A DNA stretch of 64,000 nt from UBA3537 sp049889395. Its GTDB lineage: Bacteria > Bacteroidota > Bacteroidia > Flavobacteriales > Flavobacteriaceae. Where the stretch lies: assembly GCA_049889395.1 (NCBI GenBank), contig JBMHDM010000031.1, positions 62,001 to 126,000 on the forward strand. The letters run 5' to 3'. Position numbers and translations under genes: made by a program. The notes under the pieces were generated by a model that had not been told where the DNA came from, ran no database searches, and saw only the letters and a program-made list of their open reading frames with translations. This document shows positions 62,305 to 64,000 of the stretch, one piece after another (position 1 is the first letter of the stretch; every line of letters begins with the position of its first letter).

Positions 62305-63246
62305 TTAATTGGCTTTTGGCAAAAAAATCTCGGCCATCATACATCGGGCACTACCACCGCCACAAGCTTCAATAATGTTAAGTGAACTTGAAACAATTTT
62401 GGCATGACCTTGAAGCTGATTCAATTGATTGGAAGTCAAAGAATCTTTGGCTGATTGGCTCATAATTAAAAGAGAGTTACCTTGAGCATCATTTAATTGA
62501 AGCATGTTTCCTGCAAACTGATTGACTTGAGATTCTGTAATTTCAATAATTGTTTTTCTATCTTTTTTCAAATGACTTGTAACTAAATTTTGTTCTTTTT
62601 TGTCGTCAATTGAATCCAAGCAAATGACAGCAAAAGTATCGCCAAGGCACATCATTACGTTGGTATGATATATTTTTTTTCGTGTGTTATTAACGGATTG
62701 ATAGGCCGAAAAAACAACTGGGGTATATTCAAAATCTTCACAAAATTCGATAAATAAGCCTTCATCGGCACGAGGGGAAAGTGCACAATAGGCCTTTCTA
62801 TTGTCTCTGTCCAAAATGACACTTCCAGTTCCTTCTAAAAAAACTTCCTCATGTTCTGCGTTGGTGTAGTCCATTACGGTCTTTATTTGAAAACCATTGG
62901 CTTCTACGGCTTGTAAGATAGATTCTTTTCTTTCATCTCGCCTATTTTTTGCAAACATAGGGTATAGAGCTGCTGTGCCATCGCTATGGAATGACACCCA
63001 ATTATTTGGAAAGATAGAATCAGGTGTGTCGAAATCTTTTGTATCGTCTACTACAATGACTTGTACTCCAGCATCACGAAGTATTCTTACAAAACTGTCA
63101 AACTCATTGACAGCGAGTTGATTAACCCCATCTGAATTTATATTATCAATTATTTTTTGGTAGTAGTTATTCACTGCGGTCTGCTCATTCATTCTGAACT
63201 GCACAGGACGTATCATCAATATTGCATTTGTTGTTTGTTTATTCAT
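62305..63246 (-). CDS. ctlX: citrulline utilization hydrolase CtlX-type
   Basis: A 313-residue member of the guanidino-group-modifying (arginine deiminase/amidinotransferase) superfamily. The start MNKQTTNAILMIRPVQFRMNE (split: the key part is MIRPVQF at 11-17) and the N-N-W-V-S substrate-binding block are typical of the CtlX group, named for a citrulline-using role in Francisella-like systems. The catalytic Cys is C302 in CGGGSARCM, and HTNVMMC holds the catalytic His. It lies one base behind the dimethylargininase-family gene. Confidence 0.88.
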   Translation of the reverse strand: MNKQTTNAILMIRPVQFRMNEQTAVNNYYQKIIDNINSDGVNQLAVNEFDSFVRILRDAGVQVIVVDDTKDFDTPDSIFPNNWVSFHSDGTAALYPMFAKNRRDERKESILQAVEANGFQIKTVMDYTNAEHEEVFLEGTGSVILDRDNRKAYCALSPRADEGLFIEFCEDFEYTPVVFSAYQSVNNTRKKIYHTNVMMCLGDTFAVICLDSIDDKKEQNLVTSHLKKDRKTIIEITESQVNQFAGNMLQLNDAQGNSLLIMSQSAKDSLTSNQLNQLQGHAKIVSSSLNIIEACGGGSARCMMAEIFLPKAN

Positions 63247-63247
63247 C

Positions 63248-64000
63248 CTAAGCTCTAATTAATGGCATGGTTGAGCAACGCAATAAACCACCTTGTTTAG
63301 AAATTTCGATATAGGGAACTTCCTCTACGTGAAATTTTTGATAACGAAGCCAATCGTTTAAGCGAGTGAAGCTTTGTTCCGAGATGACTACATCTTGAGA
63401 AATTGAAAATACATTACAATACATGGCAGCCATTTCACTTTTTGTAGCATAAAAAATATTATTTGATCCAAAAAATTGTTCTAAAAATTTGACATCATCA
63501 GGATTTAAAAACCCTCCTTTGTGTATCAATGCTTTACCATGTCCAAGAGGTTGAAAGCAACAGTCTAAGTGCAGGGCATTTTCCAGTGGATTGGTATTAG
63601 ATTTCTTGAGTTCAAATGATTTAATGATTTTATGAGGAAAAAGCGACTGCAATGCTCTGACGGCTTGGATATTAGTTCTTGCCGTGATGTAATTTGGATA
63701 ATCATCGCCAGTGTAAACTCCTACAAAAATATAGTCGTCATGTAGAATAACATCACCACCTTCTATATGGCATTCTATTGGAAGTTCAATTATTTTGCTT
63801 GGATTAATTTGCTCTAAAATATCTGTAATAGCCAAAAGTTCGGCCTCGCGATCTGGCAAAATATTAGATTTAATTAATTGATCCTCAATAACAAAAGCAA
63901 TATCCCTGGAGAAAATTTGGTTGTAGTCTGATATGATATTTGGGCGATAGACTGTAATATCATAAGATTTGAAAATACTTTCCAATGCCGTCATTTCACT
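63248..64000 (-). CDS. dimethylargininase/amidinotransferase-family protein (5' end outside window)
   Basis: The 3' part (about 250 codons) of a guanidino-modifying enzyme. The frame stays open to the window edge, and relatives have about 60 more N-terminal residues, so the ATG at 63994 is internal. Substrate blocks include FSRDIAFVIED and HIEGGDVI; LHLDCCFQPLG contains the catalytic-His region and RCSTMPLIR the catalytic Cys. It probably hydrolyses arginine, methylarginine or a related guanidine. It forms an apparent operon with ctlX and argS. Confidence 0.88.
   Translation of the reverse strand, partial: SEMTALESIFKSYDITVYRPNIISDYNQIFSRDIAFVIEDQLIKSNILPDREAELLAITDILEQINPSKIIELPIECHIEGGDVILHDDYIFVGVYTGDDYPNYITARTNIQAVRALQSLFPHKIIKSFELKKSNTNPLENALHLDCCFQPLGHGKALIHKGGFLNPDDVKFLEQFFGSNNIFYATKSEMAAMYCNVFSISQDVVISEQSFTRLNDWLRYQKFHVEEVPYIEISKQGGLLRCSTMPLIRA

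Overview
The window is AT-rich, densely packed chromosomal DNA from a member of the Bacteroidota, almost certainly family Flavobacteriaceae. The evidence is the gene content: a Na+-pumping NQR complex, the type IX secretion components PorT and the DUF5103 plug protein, a TamL-like assembly protein, Omp28-type lipoproteins, a short housekeeping sigma factor, a very long FtsZ tail and a CtlX/arginine-deiminase-family pair. It is also shown by repeated promoter elements of the flavobacterial type (TAnnTTTG, often with TTG 17-23 bases upstream) and by the lack of obvious Shine-Dalgarno sequences. No insertion sequence, prophage, CRISPR array or rRNA operon was seen. One tRNA (Arg, anticodon TCG) is present.

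Layout. 1-8650: the end of a DUF3050 gene, a methyltransferase, then (minus strand) nqrABCDEF followed by a small unknown gene and apbE, whose product attaches FMN to NqrB and NqrC. 8800-12143: the T9SS plug protein, apaG and pruA. 12208-16015: an Omp28-like thioredoxin-fold lipoprotein, a TlpA-like thioredoxin and an outer-membrane barrel whose only two cysteines form a CxxxxC; this is the best candidate for an undescribed module. 16012-26809: rsmG, a fatty-acid desaturase, an aminotransferase, trkH-trkA, menG-porT, an rRNA/tRNA methyltransferase and tamL. 26924-33343: core metabolism and information processing (fbaA, accD, rpsO, pnp, rpoD, rpe).

33345-37692 (minus): ugd, a UDP-glucuronate-4-epimerase-like gene, rfbB and rfbA make nucleotide sugars for surface polysaccharide. 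37693-38113 is a gap holding a promoter, two doubtful tiny ORFs and the terminator behind the tRNA. 38114-54067 (minus): tRNA-Arg, yqeY, and the complete local division and cell wall (dcw) operon mraZ-rsmH-ftsL-ftsI-murE-mraY-murD-ftsW-murG-murC-ftsQ-ftsA-ftsZ, about 15.3 kb with nearly no spacing. Three perfect 10-bp MraZ-type boxes overlap the mraZ promoter. 54402-57352 (plus): alpha/beta hydrolase, engB and mlaE-mlaF. 57356-64000 (minus): a DUF389 membrane protein, mannose-1-phosphate guanylyltransferase, a SprT-like protein, argS, ctlX and the 3' part of a dimethylargininase-family gene cut by the window edge.

Six of seven convergent gene pairs abut or overlap by at most 14 bases, two of them sharing an interlocked TTAA stop. 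Two proteins, AccD and the methyltransferase at 457, appear to have lost the zinc-ribbon cysteines of their families.
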